A stretch of DNA of 64,000 nt, from positions 1,240,001 through 1,304,000 of the forward strand of contig JAYXKI010000005.1 of NCBI GenBank assembly GCA_037892935.1. The letters are read 5' to 3'. Shown here piece by piece: positions 44,922 to 55,962 of the stretch (position 1 is the stretch's first letter; each line of letters begins with the position of its first letter). The notes under the pieces are model-generated. The model had not been told where the DNA came from, ran no database searches, and saw nothing but the letters and a program-made list of their open reading frames with translations. Source of the DNA: Phlebopus portentosus (Eukaryota; Basidiomycota; Agaricomycetes; Boletales; Boletinellaceae). The translations under genes and the position numbers were made by a program.

Positions 44922-45436
44922 CGGTGCTAGACAAGCCTTCGCTACAGCCGAAAGGAAGCGGAAATTACTGAGGGTCGGCTACCAACTATGGTGCCCTTAT
45001 GTATCTACACATATTCGACTAGCAAAGATGGAGTTGTGGCGCATTTCAGGCTAGTTTGACGACACAAGACGCTCCTTTGCGAGCAAACTTGGAAGGCATA
45101 TGCGCTTGGATGAATGTACTTGCAGAGAATAAGCACCTGGATCGCGATCCATGTTTGAGGAGGAAGACGCGTCCGACGTGAGAAAGACACGCGGTTCGTC
45201 AAAAATGAGAGAAGCGCTTGAATTACCGCTTCAGCACTGCCACATGTACGCTTAAGTTAGGGTAAGGGCCCGGCTGGAATCAGTCGGAAGTCCTGCAAAA
45301 CGCGTGTATCATCACGTTACGTAGACCGAGGGTAGGCAAGTTGAGAAGCCAGAGCGTGAGTTTGGCGGTAATAACAACTCTATCATTGACCACATCCTCG
45401 TCCAGTGTACCCGCAAAGCCCGTATTTCAAATCGTG
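44922..45436. promoter_or_regulatory. divergent intergenic region
   Basis: About 515 bp between the ubiquitin-like gene (minus) and the GX3-repeat gene (plus). No supported ORF or repeat. Confidence 0.4.
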
Positions 45437-46531
45437 ATGAGTAGCCTAAGCAGCTCAACCACCACTGAGAGCGAGTTTGAGTAAGTACAGCACTGAACCG
45501 ATTTTCACGTCAAAACTTTGCTTATGCACTCGGCAATCATAGTGAAGCGTTGCGTCACGTTACCTCTTCGCGCTCTCCGTTAGCGGAGCTGGTCTCTGAC
45601 CCGGTGTTATTGAGATCAATTACAAAAACGAGACGGGGAAAGAACCAATCTTCAAGCCAAAGGCGGAGTGACGGAAAGAGGCGTGACCACGATTCGGACA
45701 CCGCCAGCCGGATTCTTTCGGTCGTCCTAGCAGAGGAGGAACGCGAAGTCCACACCCTGAGATCCCAGCTTGTCGTCTTGGCCGAACAGCTCAAGGGATC
45801 GATGCGAAACGCTGCGGATGCCGAACAGCGAGCACAAACGGCGCAAACACGCGAGCGCGAGACTCGAGCTCGACTACTCCAAGTGGAGCATGCAAAGCAC
45901 CAGGCTGACCTTGAGGTCACCCGGCAAGCCGAGGAAATTAAGAGATACCGTCTTCAGGTCGAGACACTGGAACGCCAATTCGCAAGTATGCAATTCGACA
46001 TGCGAACATTGGAGAAAGAAAGAGACGAGGCGGAAGAAAAGGCATCCGATGCAAAGGATGCGCTGAGGCAATACAAGCAATTCGTCCGAGATGCGCAAGC
46101 AAGAGACGAAGGCTTAGAAGAAGGTAGACAACTGGGGTTGAAACGAGGATATGGCACCGGACGTGCGGACGGTTTCCACGAAGGGCATCAAGAGGGTTTC
46201 GACGACGGATTTGAGCGCGGCCGACAGGAGGGATATTTGGCAGGGAAGATCGCAGTGCGGAGAGCAGAAAGAGCACGGTCTCGACAGGCAATCGACCCAC
46301 ATATAGCTGCTCATAAACATCAATACGACGATGTTGAAGATGAAAGTGTACGTTGAATAAACCTTGCAACACAGGCGCGGAATGATGACCAGTTTGCAGC
46401 TGAAACGAGTCCAGTCATGGGCGGAATCGTTGTCACGGCAGGAAAGCAATGTAATTCCAGTAGAGCCCAGTTCATCCCACTCATCAACATCGCCCATTGA
46501 CGACTATGATGACCTGTACGTGCGTGGATAG
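45437..46531 (+). CDS. coiled-coil protein with Yae1-like GX3 repeat
   Basis: Start at 45437 (MSSLSSSTTTESEF), an intron to about 45541, then DEALRHVTSSRSPLAELVSD. The middle is a long predicted coiled coil (about 45720-46110: LAEEEREVHTLRSQLVVLAE, LEVTRQAEEIKRYRLQVETL, MRTLEKERDEAEEKASDAKD). From about 46117 comes EEGRQLGLKRGYGTGRADGF and GHQEGFDDGFERGRQEGYLA, in which glycine recurs at every fourth position for eleven glycines. This is the deca-GX3 arrangement of Yae1/Lto1 proteins, which help load an Fe-S cluster on the ABC ATPase Rli1. After an intron (about 46351-46401, best joined to LKRVQSWAESLSRQESN) it ends DDYDDLYVRG at 46531. The long coiled coil is unlike Yae1, so orthology is doubtful. 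Confidence 0.75.
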
Positions 46532-46929
46532 TCGCATTCGTTGATGCCATCTTGTTTCACTTTGAGAGGCCGAGTGAGCGAGTAATGTTAACGTTGTACT
46601 TTATTACGATTCAATGACGAGCTGGATTCCGAATCGAAGCTTGGCGACGTTTCGTGGTCGTATCCATCCGAAGGAAGGGGACATGGCAGGTATGGGTAAG
46701 ATAGGGCAAGAAAGAGACATGCTGCAGTCTAAACGGTGGATGGTAGTGGTTGATTGGAGAGAATGGGGATGATGATAGTCTGGTGTTTCGACGCGTCGTG
46801 TAAATCTCACGCCGATCACAGACCAACCACCATAGCAACTTGAAGCTATCGTAGTAAATAAAAGCTTCCGCCTCAGAGCTTTTGTTCATTCTCAATCCAC
46901 CGTCACACACCAAACAATCTACTCCCAGA
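46532..46929. other. intergenic, no gene seen
   Basis: About 400 bp between two plus-strand genes. Opposite-strand ORFs here look like chance readings. Confidence 0.35.
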
Positions 46930-48110
46930 ATGACTGACGTTAAGCAACCCCTGCCCTCCCCTGGCGTTGGAGACAGACGCAAAGGCCTAAAAGAACGCCC
47001 AAAGCTACCGCTCTCCGTCTTTACGCCTCCTAGTACAGGCACTTCTGATCGTTTTCCCCTCCCTCCAAGCCCTAGTGCCGTACACCCAGCAAAAATCACA
47101 GATGCGCACGTCGTAGATTATGATTCCTGGAAAGCAGAATCCGAGAGTGCATATAGCGGCAAGGCAGATGGCGTCGTTATATCAACGGACAGCGTAGAGG
47201 CGGTCAAAGGGTGCGTCCGCCATACTGTCGGCAGTAGTATCTTCCCAGTAGTCTGACGCGGAATACATTGGGAAGGCTACCAAATGACGCCTCTATCCTT
47301 GCTGTCTCTGTGCCCTTGCCAGCAGAGGGCATTACTCCGGAACCTGCACCATCATCCTTGCATATTACATACGAAGCAACACTTGAGAAAAGCACTCCAC
47401 AGTTGGTGGAGAGTATCAGAAAGGCACTCAATCAAGGTTGTGTCGTTGATCTGAACTGCAATCTCGGCGAGCCAGGCGCTGGATGGGAGGCACTGGAGAG
47501 TCTGATCGAGAAGACGTTAGGAACTCAGGAAGAGAGGAAAGGAAAGCTCATACTCTGTAAGCATCATTACTACTTCATGTCTGATTTTTAAGTATGCAGA
47601 GGCTTTCTTGGCACTAACTAAGTTTATGTCATCCAGCAAATATACTTCCGCCCCCTCATTCTTTAGAGCTCCCGATCGTCAAGCTACTTACGCATCCGAC
47701 TTACGATTCTTATCAAAGCTACATTGCTTCCCTCTCACTCAACTCAAACGTGTCTTTGAAGTTCCTACCCCCGGCTTGGGGGAAAGAAACCCCAGAAGCG
47801 TCTCTGAATGACCTCAGTAAGGACGCGAAAGAGTGGAAGCGTCGCGTCAAGATGTTCAGTGCGTTTCGTCAGTGCTCATTTATTTACAGGATGCGAATTA
47901 AATTTCCCGCTTTTAGTCGGACCTGCCGTTGAAGCATTCGGTTTTCAACGTATTATATTCGGCTCTTCGCCGTCGGCAGCAGCAAACGTCAGATCCAAAG
48001 TCGGTAATTGGTACGAAATCGCCCGAGAATCTTTCGCAGAAATCGGAGTCGAGCAGGAGGACATAGATGCTGTCTTCAGCGGTAATGCAAAAGAAGTATA
48101 TGGATCATGA
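46930..48110 (+). CDS. amidohydrolase-like (TIM-barrel) protein
   Basis: Start at 46930 (MTDVKQPLPSPGVGDRRK). The reading gives AKITDAHVVDYDSWKAESES, DGVVISTDSVEAVKG, an intron (about 47211-47265), then LPNDASILAVSVPLPAEGIT, TPQLVESIRKALNQGCVVDL and NCNLGEPGAGWEALESLIE. An intron at about 47556-47636 leads to LELPIVKLLTHPTYDSYQSY, SLNSNVSLKFLPPAWGKETP, an intron near 47853-47917, and finally VGPAVEAFGFQRIIFGSSPS with WYEIARESFAEIGVEQEDID at 48110. The C-terminal FG-xRIIFGSxPS followed by a helix and a VFxxNAxxVY ending resembles the last strand and helix of amidohydrolase-2 barrels. The usual metal-binding HxH at the start was not identified, so catalysis is uncertain. Confidence 0.6.
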
Positions 48111-48333
48111 GAATGATACACAACCGAATTACAGAGCTGGAGCGAGCTGTAGAGAATAGCTTTGAAAGGACTGCTGTGTTACAAGTGTATTTGTACCTGT
48201 TTTGCAATGCAGAAGTACGAGTGACAATATACAAAACATCAGAGAGCATGGTGTCCTCAATCACAATGTGAGGAGCATGATGCTGCACGAAAAATAATGA
48301 CATGAAGGGTCGTGAAAATCAGTCGAGAGATCC

Positions 48334-51117
48334 TCAAAAGGGTGGAGGACCACCAGAGCCTGGACGGCCTTGCATGTTGGCTTGTCGTTGTTGCTGCTGC
48401 ATAGCGGCCAAAGCCTGAGCGAGATTAACATTCATTCCGGGCGGCATACCAGGCGGTATGTTCGGCATACTTTGACCCATACCAACGCCAGGCATACCTC
48501 CACCAGCGGGCCATCCTCCTCCTGATAAATTCGGCAGTGGGTTCGGGACTGGATTGGCATTTGGGTTGGGAGGACTTCCACCACCTGGATTGCTCATACC
48601 CGTCGCTATCGCAGTTTGCTGAGCTTGAGCTTGAGCTTGAGCCTGAGCCTGCATTTGCTGCTGCTGCTGTCGTATGCGCGCGAAGAACTGCATCCTTTGG
48701 TCGGGATTCATGTTCTGCAGCATGGCCATCACTTGAGGGTTCAGTTGATTTGTTTGTGGGTTGGCGGTGGGAGGTCGCATGTTCATGACGGACTGAGGGT
48801 TTGGATTCGGGTTCGCGAGTGGAAGCTCCGGAACTCCTGTCTCCGGAAAAACGGCTGCAGCTAAGTGACCGCCGTCGTTTCCCATAGAAAACAAGAGTAA
48901 CATAGGTTTGACGTTTTCAGTCCCAGGAGATCGTCTGCCTATAGCATACTAAGAAAAGTTCATCAGAGAGAGATATGTCTGTCAATATACAGTCAGAATT
49001 CTTACAGTATTCCTATCATGAATTACTGATGAAAGACTATTAAAACGAAGAACATTCTCTTGGTTTTGGGGAATGGCCATGACTTGGCATAGAATAGGTC
49101 GGTATCTAGCGATCCAATCCCGAAGGACCGGAAGGGAAACTTTCTGATCCCTCAGTACTTCGATTTCAAGCCTCGAGGGCCAAAGATGGGGTTGGCTATA
49201 CCATGCGTAAGCATTATTCTCGTTACATGGAGTTTTACTCACATATTTCCTTTTGTTATTATCCGAACCTGAGCTTCCATCGTAGTCATCACCTGCGGAT
49301 TTATCCATGCTATCGTTCCGACCCAGCTCTGAGACTCACTCGATCCTGGAGCCTGCTTTTGTGGCTGGTTAGATGAAGCTTGTGCTGGCTGATTTGGCAA
49401 GCTGCTTGGTTGCGGTTGTTGAGGTAACGATGGATGTGGCTGATGATGAGGCATTGCGGACAGCCCTGAGATTCCTTCCTTGGCTTGGAGCTTCTGCATC
49501 TGTGCAGCAATATTAGGAGAGAACTGAGGCAGGATATTCGGAGGTGGCCGCGCTTCTGGAGCAGGAGGAGCGCCTGGGTTGATCTGCTGTCCTTGTCGTT
49601 GCGTCTGCATGGAACTGCCTGTGCAGCTGGAACTTGAGGTGATTGTGAAAGCGCCGTATTCGATGAAGCATTGGGTGCTCCCTGATTCTGCCCAGACGGT
49701 CCAGCAGCATTCCCTGGTTTTGCTTCTGCTGGCTTTCCAGACTGTGGATTGGCAGACCCTGCTGCTGCTGTAGCGGCCTTCGTTTGAGCGGTGAATATTA
49801 ACTGCCTTAACCTGGCAAACATAGCCATTTTCGGCCCTATCGAACGTCTCAAATTCTCCATGTCTTGTACTCGGCCTTGCTGGCGGAGCATCTCAGCTTG
49901 CGCTTGCGCTTGCTTGATTTGTGGTTCTAGCTCGCGCATTTTCGCCACGGCCTGCTGTAGCTGAGCAAGGCTGAATTGAGAAAGCGAAGGCACAGGGTTG
50001 GCTTGACCCGAAGGTGGTGGTGGCTCCTTCTCTGAGGTTTTGGTTGGCGTTGGTAGGCGTGGCGTTTGCGAAGGAGGTGCAGATGGAACTGGTTTTGGTG
50101 AGGAAACTCTAGCCCGTTTGCCCTCCACGGATTTGTCTTGCTCCGTGGTCTCATTTGCTCGTTTAACTTGAGCACGGATCAGTGAAGATGCAGTTGTAAC
50201 AGATGAAAGGAAGGGATGACACACCTGTCAACGGCGCCCAGCTCGCTGCTGAAGAAAGGAGGACATTGTGACTTTCGGGTACCTTGAACCAAGGCTTGTG
50301 TGTTTCAGAGCTCATCTATCAGTTTGTCATTAGCCAAACCAATGACTACACATGATGAATGTGGCTCACCGAAGAATGTAACTCAGAAAGATTTTTGTTT
50401 GGCATAAGCATAATCAAGCTCAGATTAACATTTCTCTGGTGAATCTCGTCCTTCTGTGCGCGATCTACCCAGGAATAGAATAACGCTCACCTTACGGAGC
50501 TCATCGGGCAAGGTTTTCCAGGTTAAGGTATCCAAGTTGGTTGTCTGATTCCACGACGGATATTGAGATTCGTCTGGATGGCATGCAGAAATGTGGATAA
50601 TATGGCATAATGGTCCCGCCTGAGCGTCCGTAGATGACTTGTCTTCCTTTGTTGAGCGAGGCGAACTTAGGAAATGATCAAAAAGCTGAACTTGCGGTCA
50701 GCTTTGAGCAAGAAGCATGAGAAAAGAGTCGCTGCGCACCTCTAAAGCCGCTGCGTATCCTTCCAAAGCTGCCATCCCCATCCTTGATCCCGATCCTGTC
50801 CTTCCTATTCCAAGTCGAAGAGGGTCCTCTTTCAATTCTTTAGTCACAAAGATAGGACTATTGAAATAGCGTTTTGCGAGAATTGGCGTTGGTCGATAGT
50901 CTGCTGTCGCATATGTGACAACTGCGAGGTGAAACTGAAGAACCGTTAATGTTCTGTAACGAAGGCCATAGCGACTGGAGGACTGACAGAATCGCTCAGT
51001 CTTCCCTCATGCAGACGACCAAGAAGAGCAGAAATATAATTTGCGATTATGATCGGCCATTGACTAGCTAGGTTGAGAGAGGAGTCGGCTAAAATGCATA
51101 CAGCCACGTCGTTCATT
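48334..51117 (-). CDS. MED25-like Mediator subunit (VWA domain, Gln/Pro-rich tail)
   Basis: The start at 51117 gives MNDVAVCILADSSLNLASQW and IIIANYISALLGRLHEG, a von Willebrand A-type domain like that of MED25; an ATG at 51155 is an alternative. The VWA continues with TPILAKRYFNSPIFVTKELK, MGMAALEGYAAALELFDHFL, LCHIIHISACHPDESQYPSW and VNLSLIMLMPNKNLSELHSS. A linker (ARVSSPKPVPSAPPSQTPRL) leads to a Gln-rich helical part. A conserved C-terminal block follows (PSRLEIEVLRDQKVSLPVLR, VLRFNSLSSVIHDRNT, MLLLFSMGNDGGHLAAAVFP), and the last ~170 residues are Gln/Pro/Gly/Asn-rich, ending at 48334. At about 49612 the reading must change by one base (QAVP to MQTQRQGQQINP), where a base seems missing. 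The general layout fits a transcription co-regulator bridging activators and Mediator. Confidence 0.72.
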
Positions 51118-51262
51118 GGTGGTCTTGTTAATTTAAAGCAGAGGGTTAAATCCACTCAATAGACACGCGTCTCACCACGCCACGTGAAATCAATCGCGTA
51201 AACAAATATAAATAACGCGCTTTCCAGACAGAGTAGGTTACTTGTACAGTCTTGTTCTTGAC

Positions 51263-52595
51263 TCAAATCTTCGACGTCTTGAGCTTTATATCCTCCTTCA
51301 ATTCCTCGACTTCTTCCACAGAAGCGAGTATAAAGTTGTATGTCCAAACCCAAACTCTTCCACCCCTGCGCGTCACGTCCTCTGTGTCGAAACCCATTTC
51401 TTTCCATTTCTGCGGATCCTTTTCTTCCGTGACCTGCGAGACAAGTGATTTCTTGGTAGCAAATACTGGATCTGTTCCCAAGAAGGGTGAGTGTGAAGGG
51501 TATAAAGCGGTCGTTAAACTGGAAAAAGGGAGCATATTCGTATTCGGTCATCATTAAATGATCAGGCAGTGACAACGCACTCATCGTATCCAGGAGCAGT
51601 TAGCAAGAAGTGAATATGAGATGACCGGTGAGGGTGACGGCCGAGAGCGCGCAGGAAGTCTCCGATCGGTCCATCATTCGGCTGCAGATAAAATGTCGTC
51701 CGTCAGACATCTTCTCGTTCTGAATTTCACGCGCCTTACTATAGGATATGCCACGGGGAGGATACCGCGATAACTGAAGTACCCAGAAGGCTCGGCGATG
51801 ATACGTGCGCGATCGTTTATCTGCGGTCGATTGGGATATTGGACATCGTATAATCCGTCTCCGTCTGCTTGCCACTATGTCCAGAAGCAAGCTTTCAGAT
51901 GACATGATATACGGAACACAGCAGGGTGCCTTACAACTTCTGCCTTAACACCCTTGATTCCCTCTCCCTTTGTGTTCTTTACTGTCGCGGAAAAGAACAT
52001 GGGTTCACCTATGGTACCCGGAACAGCGACGGATGAGCCAGATGGGAGTTCGGGGGCATCTGTTGTGTAGAACGGACCCTCTTCACAACTATCAGTACAT
52101 CCCTTAAGTGGAGTCAGCATTTCTGGACGCATTTCCAAGTGCAACACTCTGTTACATACAGGAGGCTTAGGATGATTGATTTCGTCGATCAAAGCGCTAA
52201 GTCCCAAGCAGTCGCTCAACAAAACGAACTCATTCTTGTAATCCGTACTCTCCTTCCCAGCACGGGTAAGGTACTCGATCGCTTTCGCCCATTCTGCGTG
52301 CGTGGGACGCATCTCGCGCGCAAAGGCGTGTACATGGTTGACAATTGAGTTGATGAGCTCCAGTGTACGTTTGTCGGGACACAGCTGAGAGTGCAGCTCG
52401 TTGACATGATCGGTGATGGTATAATCCGTCCCCTCCTATGAAAAGCAGTCAGACACCATTCACTTAGCATCCAAGTTGATTACGTACTCGAAAGTCTTTC
52501 TCAAGTGGAAGGTCTTTAGGAATTTCATTCTCGAGTTGAGCACGTATCGCCTTGCCGACCAGCAGTGGGTCCCTCATTTTCTCGATGGAAGCCAT
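51263..52595 (-). CDS. intradiol ring-cleavage dioxygenase (hydroxyquinol/catechol 1,2-dioxygenase type)
   Basis: Non-haem Fe(III) enzyme that opens catechol or hydroxyquinol rings between the hydroxyls, feeding the beta-ketoadipate route. Start at 52595 (MASIEKMRDPLLVGKAIRAQ). An N-terminal helical dimer domain follows (DYTITDHVNELHSQL, RPTHAEWAKAIEYLTRAGKE, EFVLLSDCLGLSALIDEINH). The catalytic beta-sandwich begins CEEGPFYTTDAPELPSGSSV. Iron ligands are visible: Tyr in DGLYDVQY, Tyr in the LPVAYPI exon, and His residues in GRHPHRSSHIHFLLTAPGYD. The end is GTDPVFATKKSLVSQVTEEK, then WVWTYNFILASVEEVEELKE at 51263. Introns of about 50-60 bp lie near 52438-52490, 52105-52160, 51875-51950, 51670-51740 and 51540-51600. 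No break seen. Hydroxyquinol is the likely substrate by overall resemblance, but catechol is not excluded. Confidence 0.87.
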
Positions 52596-52945
52596 GTGGG
52601 GAGTATTTGAATGTGCGAACGGTGAACAAGTGAAGGAGAGGTTTGGTGCTCTGTGTACAAAGTTGAGTCCTTAAATACGCCTGAAATTCCCAACTGAAAA
52701 TAGTCAAGTGACTCTGCTTCGACAGACGGACGCTCTAGACGGTCAGCAGCAGCCAAGATACAAGCCGACGATTTAGTCCCGGGATCACTGCTAATCGACT
52801 CCGCTTCATTGGTGGTCACGTCCAAATGTGTCTTACAGAGGTATAGATTTCTTCTTCAGGTAAAGTCGGTCCAGAATGAACACAAGTTTCTGAGAAAGTT
52901 GTCCGTTTGACGACTGGCTTTATGTGCCTGTTGATATTAGAGGAC
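52596..52945. other. dioxygenase upstream region
   Basis: Holds the presumed dioxygenase promoter. Minus-strand readings such as one starting MDVTTNEAESISSDPGTK (52574-52825) are not supported by any recognisable domain. Confidence 0.35.
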
Positions 52946-52953
52946 ATGAACTC

Positions 52954-53618
52954 TAGGGTAGGAGGGGAAACTCCCTGACGCTTGTGGAAACTAGTTTCCA
53001 CAAGTAAACTGAACAGGGAGGTCGTGTGGAAACGTTTCCAACAGTGCGGAAACGTTGGAAACCCCGTGGGATTGTAGTACATAATGTGTCCAAATGTAGC
53101 AGTTTTGTGTAATTTATAAGCAACCGGAACTCATGAAGTATCAAACAGTTATTTGTGGGACAGCGGCTTGCAATATAGCCAGAATTATGAAGCATAATAA
53201 TGAGTTGGGGATTCATTATTATGAGTTTGGAGTATTTATCATAAATATTGAGCAGAAAATGACAGAATTACAGACTCCATATTGTAGTCCGATGCAAAGT
53301 TATTGAAATAGTAATGTTGATTTGAATAAGGAAGAGTCCCAGGCAGACTAGAAAGCACATTATGAAGACGAGAAAGTTTTCTTCGAGTTCCTCAGATGAA
53401 AAGATTTGAACTGACATTGTCCATTGGCTGAGTTTGATGCCCAAAAATCATTTTTATATGCACAATGACATAAACTATCTATTTCTTGCTTATGGCAGCC
53501 ACTTACGAGTTATCAACGTTTCCGCATGCCCCATTTCCAGCCTTCGCAGTTGTCAACGTTGAAAACCCCGTGGGAAATCAACGAAAGTTGATAACTCCGA
53601 GTTTCCCCTCCTACCCTA
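52954..53618. mobile_element. 665-bp hAT-type MITE
   Basis: The ends are exact inverted repeats of 20 bp, TAGGGTAGGAGGGGAAACTC. The element is flanked on both sides by ATGAACTC (52946-52953 and 53619-53626), an 8-bp target duplication typical of hAT transposons. It has no transposase ORF. It contains a perfect 24-bp palindrome centred near 52990 (arms CTTGTGGAAACT), further GGAAACGTTTCC-type words, and a subterminal block (AACGTTGgAAACCCCGTGGGA) present near both ends. Confidence 0.92.
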
Positions 53619-53626
53619 ATGAACTC

Positions 53627-54395
53627 GCACAAGTGAGAAGAGGCCGTGAGACATTTGGACCCATCCCACGGAAAAGGATTTTGCCGCTGACATACAGAAA
53701 GATTATCCCTACATCCCGTCAATCGGAAATATATCAGCAGCGGCCAACGGAGAAGCTCACCTTAATAAACTAATACTAGTGCTCCGATGACTGGAGCGAG
53801 GACAACATGCTCGTAATCATCGGAGGCGCACTGCCTTTCCTTCGAGCAACTTTTCAAACCGCCTTAGAGGTTTTTCCTTCATGACACTGGAGGGATCTTT
53901 TTTTTCTTTTCAACATCATGGAACCTTTTTTCCCCCGCTTCTAACATTTCCTTTTACAGATGCCTACCTAGACCCTATGTAAAACATACATCATAAATAT
54001 ACACTTTATCGTAATCATCACGTGACTACTTGTCTTATTGCACCTGTACAGAAAAAGGCAGTTACCGAAAGAAAGTCGATCGGCGGTCGCGAATGCCAGA
54101 CTATCCTTAAGGTGCTGTGCGAGTCGGGGCAGAGAAGCTCACCTTGCTAACGCTCTGACGATTGGATTTGACATGACATTTAGAGAATATCCTTGCTTGC
54201 TCTACTTGTCTTGTTAGTAAGGTTGTCAGCCTTGTCGCAAGTCCAGCTAACCTTCTACTCGACTCGAGGATGAGCAGCGCTAGTAGTTCTCTCTTGCGAG
54301 TCGACAATCTAAGAATAACTTTTCTTGTCGATAACTCGATTGAATGGTAAACACGTACTGTAGATACACTCCGGCGATTGAGATCGTTCATATAT
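53627..54395. other. intergenic between hAT MITE and MBL gene
   Basis: No supported gene. A T-rich tract lies near 53890-53930. A minus-strand reading 54107-54391 has no recognisable features. Confidence 0.35.
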
Positions 54396-55725
54396 ATGTG
54401 CTACAGGTTTACAAAGCTTCCTCCAGGCTTCTCGTCGGAACTTTCTCAACATCTTACGAAGCATTCTCCTCCAATTGACGACATAACCGGAGTCCCTTTT
54501 GTCGACCTTGAAAACTATTGTTGTGGTGAGCCCTAATTCGATTACTCATTCATACCTCAATATTCATGGAACTATCTTAGGTGCTCATGGATTCTCAGCT
54601 CTCATTGTATCGAATTTCGTGAACCGTTCAAAGGACGCGAATAATAATGTTTACGCTTTTAGGAAACTCAAGTCGAGGGCTCAGAACCACATACTATACT
54701 CTTCGATACTGGACCAGACTCCAAATCAATTATTCGGAACGTTGAATCTATGCAAGTGAAAGTGGACATCATCGAACGAATAATTCTCTCCCATTGGCAC
54801 GGTGACCATAGCGGAGGACTGCTCTCATTCTTACGCTACCGGAAGAACAAGAGCCCTGATGTCAGAACGATCTCAGTGGACTTGCATCCAAATAGACCTA
54901 TTGCCCGTGGAATTGCACCCCCACCGGGAGATAAAGTCATCGGTCGACTCCCGGAAGAACCTACATTTGACGAAATCAAGGAATTGGGTGCGACAGTTGA
55001 ACTTCATGCTGAGCCACACGTCGTTGCAGGCAGTACAGTATACGTCAGCGGAGAGATTCCCCGGGTCACTGGGTTTGAGCAGGGTCTCTTAGGAGGTATG
55101 CGTTGGAGGCCAAATGAATCAACTTCATCTGAATCCGGGTCAGGTGCATGGACTTCTGAACCTGTGCGCGGCTCTAATTAGTCATGAAATATGAATGAGA
55201 TGCTGATGTTTGGTCTGGATCCAGCACATAATGGACGAACGATACGCCGCTATCGACGTGCTTGGAAAGGGCTTGGTTATATTCAGCGCGTACGAGGCAC
55301 TTTTCCACGACTGTAGCAAAGGAAGAACTTATCAGGGTAAAACTTTCTCTCCAGGTGCTCACACGCTGGAATAGTGAATGTCGTAACGGACGCGATCAAG
55401 ACATTCCAAAGGCCAATTCATATGGTATTCATCATTCGAATTTCTTGAATGCCTGGTATTTATTGGTTTACAGGTCATCGGTGGCCTGCACCTCGGTGGT
55501 CCTGAACTAGCGAGTCGCATCCCGCCAACAATCGACTTTCTCTCAAATCGGCTTCGCCCCTCACCGACGTACGTGCTCCCGATGCATTGTTCCGGATTTG
55601 CAGCAAAGGTGGCCCTTGAAGCTGCGCTCGGGGAGGGATGCGTGCCGGCTGGCGTGGGCATAAGTGTGCATGTCAAAGGCGATGCTAAAACTGATACAAA
55701 GCTATTTGCTCCCGTTATAGCATAA
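54396..55725 (+). CDS. metallo-beta-lactamase-fold hydrolase
   Basis: Start at 54396 (MCYRFTKLPPGFSSELSQHL). Introns near 54528-54580 and 54610-54661 join to AHGFSALI and then ETQVEGSEPHTILFDTGPDS. The metal-binding motif is ILSHWHGDHSGGLLSFLR (HxHxDH). Further blocks are LHPNRPIARGIAPPPGDKVI, EIKELGATVELHAEPHVVAG, VYVSGEIPRVTGFEQG and, after an intron near 55160-55225, HIMDERYAAIDVLGKGLVIF. Next come ACSHAGIVNVVTDAIKTFQR (CSHAG, a second metal motif) and, past an intron near 55422-55472, VIGGLHLGGPELASRIPPTI and YVLPMHCSGFAAKVALEAAL. The end is at 55725. This is the DdhB/Tflp-like group of MBL proteins, common in fungi with unclear substrate. Complete and uninterrupted. Confidence 0.88.
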
Positions 55726-55962
55726 GTACGTGATATCGGTGGCATTGCATTTACAGTATATAGAAGCAAGGATGGACTACAGAGAAAGCATTGAGCAGTA
55801 TGACAGCGACATTCAGAGCGTTGGCAGTAGCATGGAACATGGAATATCAAAGCAATATGATGAGAAATAATGGGAAGGCAAATGCACTGCATTGAAGCAT
55901 CACGAAAGCAATGAGCCAAAAACAAGTATGATAGCAAAAAAGAGCAATGAACAAAGCAAATA

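Noticed and set aside
49579..49773. Plus-strand ORFs opposite the MED25-like gene
   Set aside because: They are antisense readings of the Gln-rich region and show no domain of their own.
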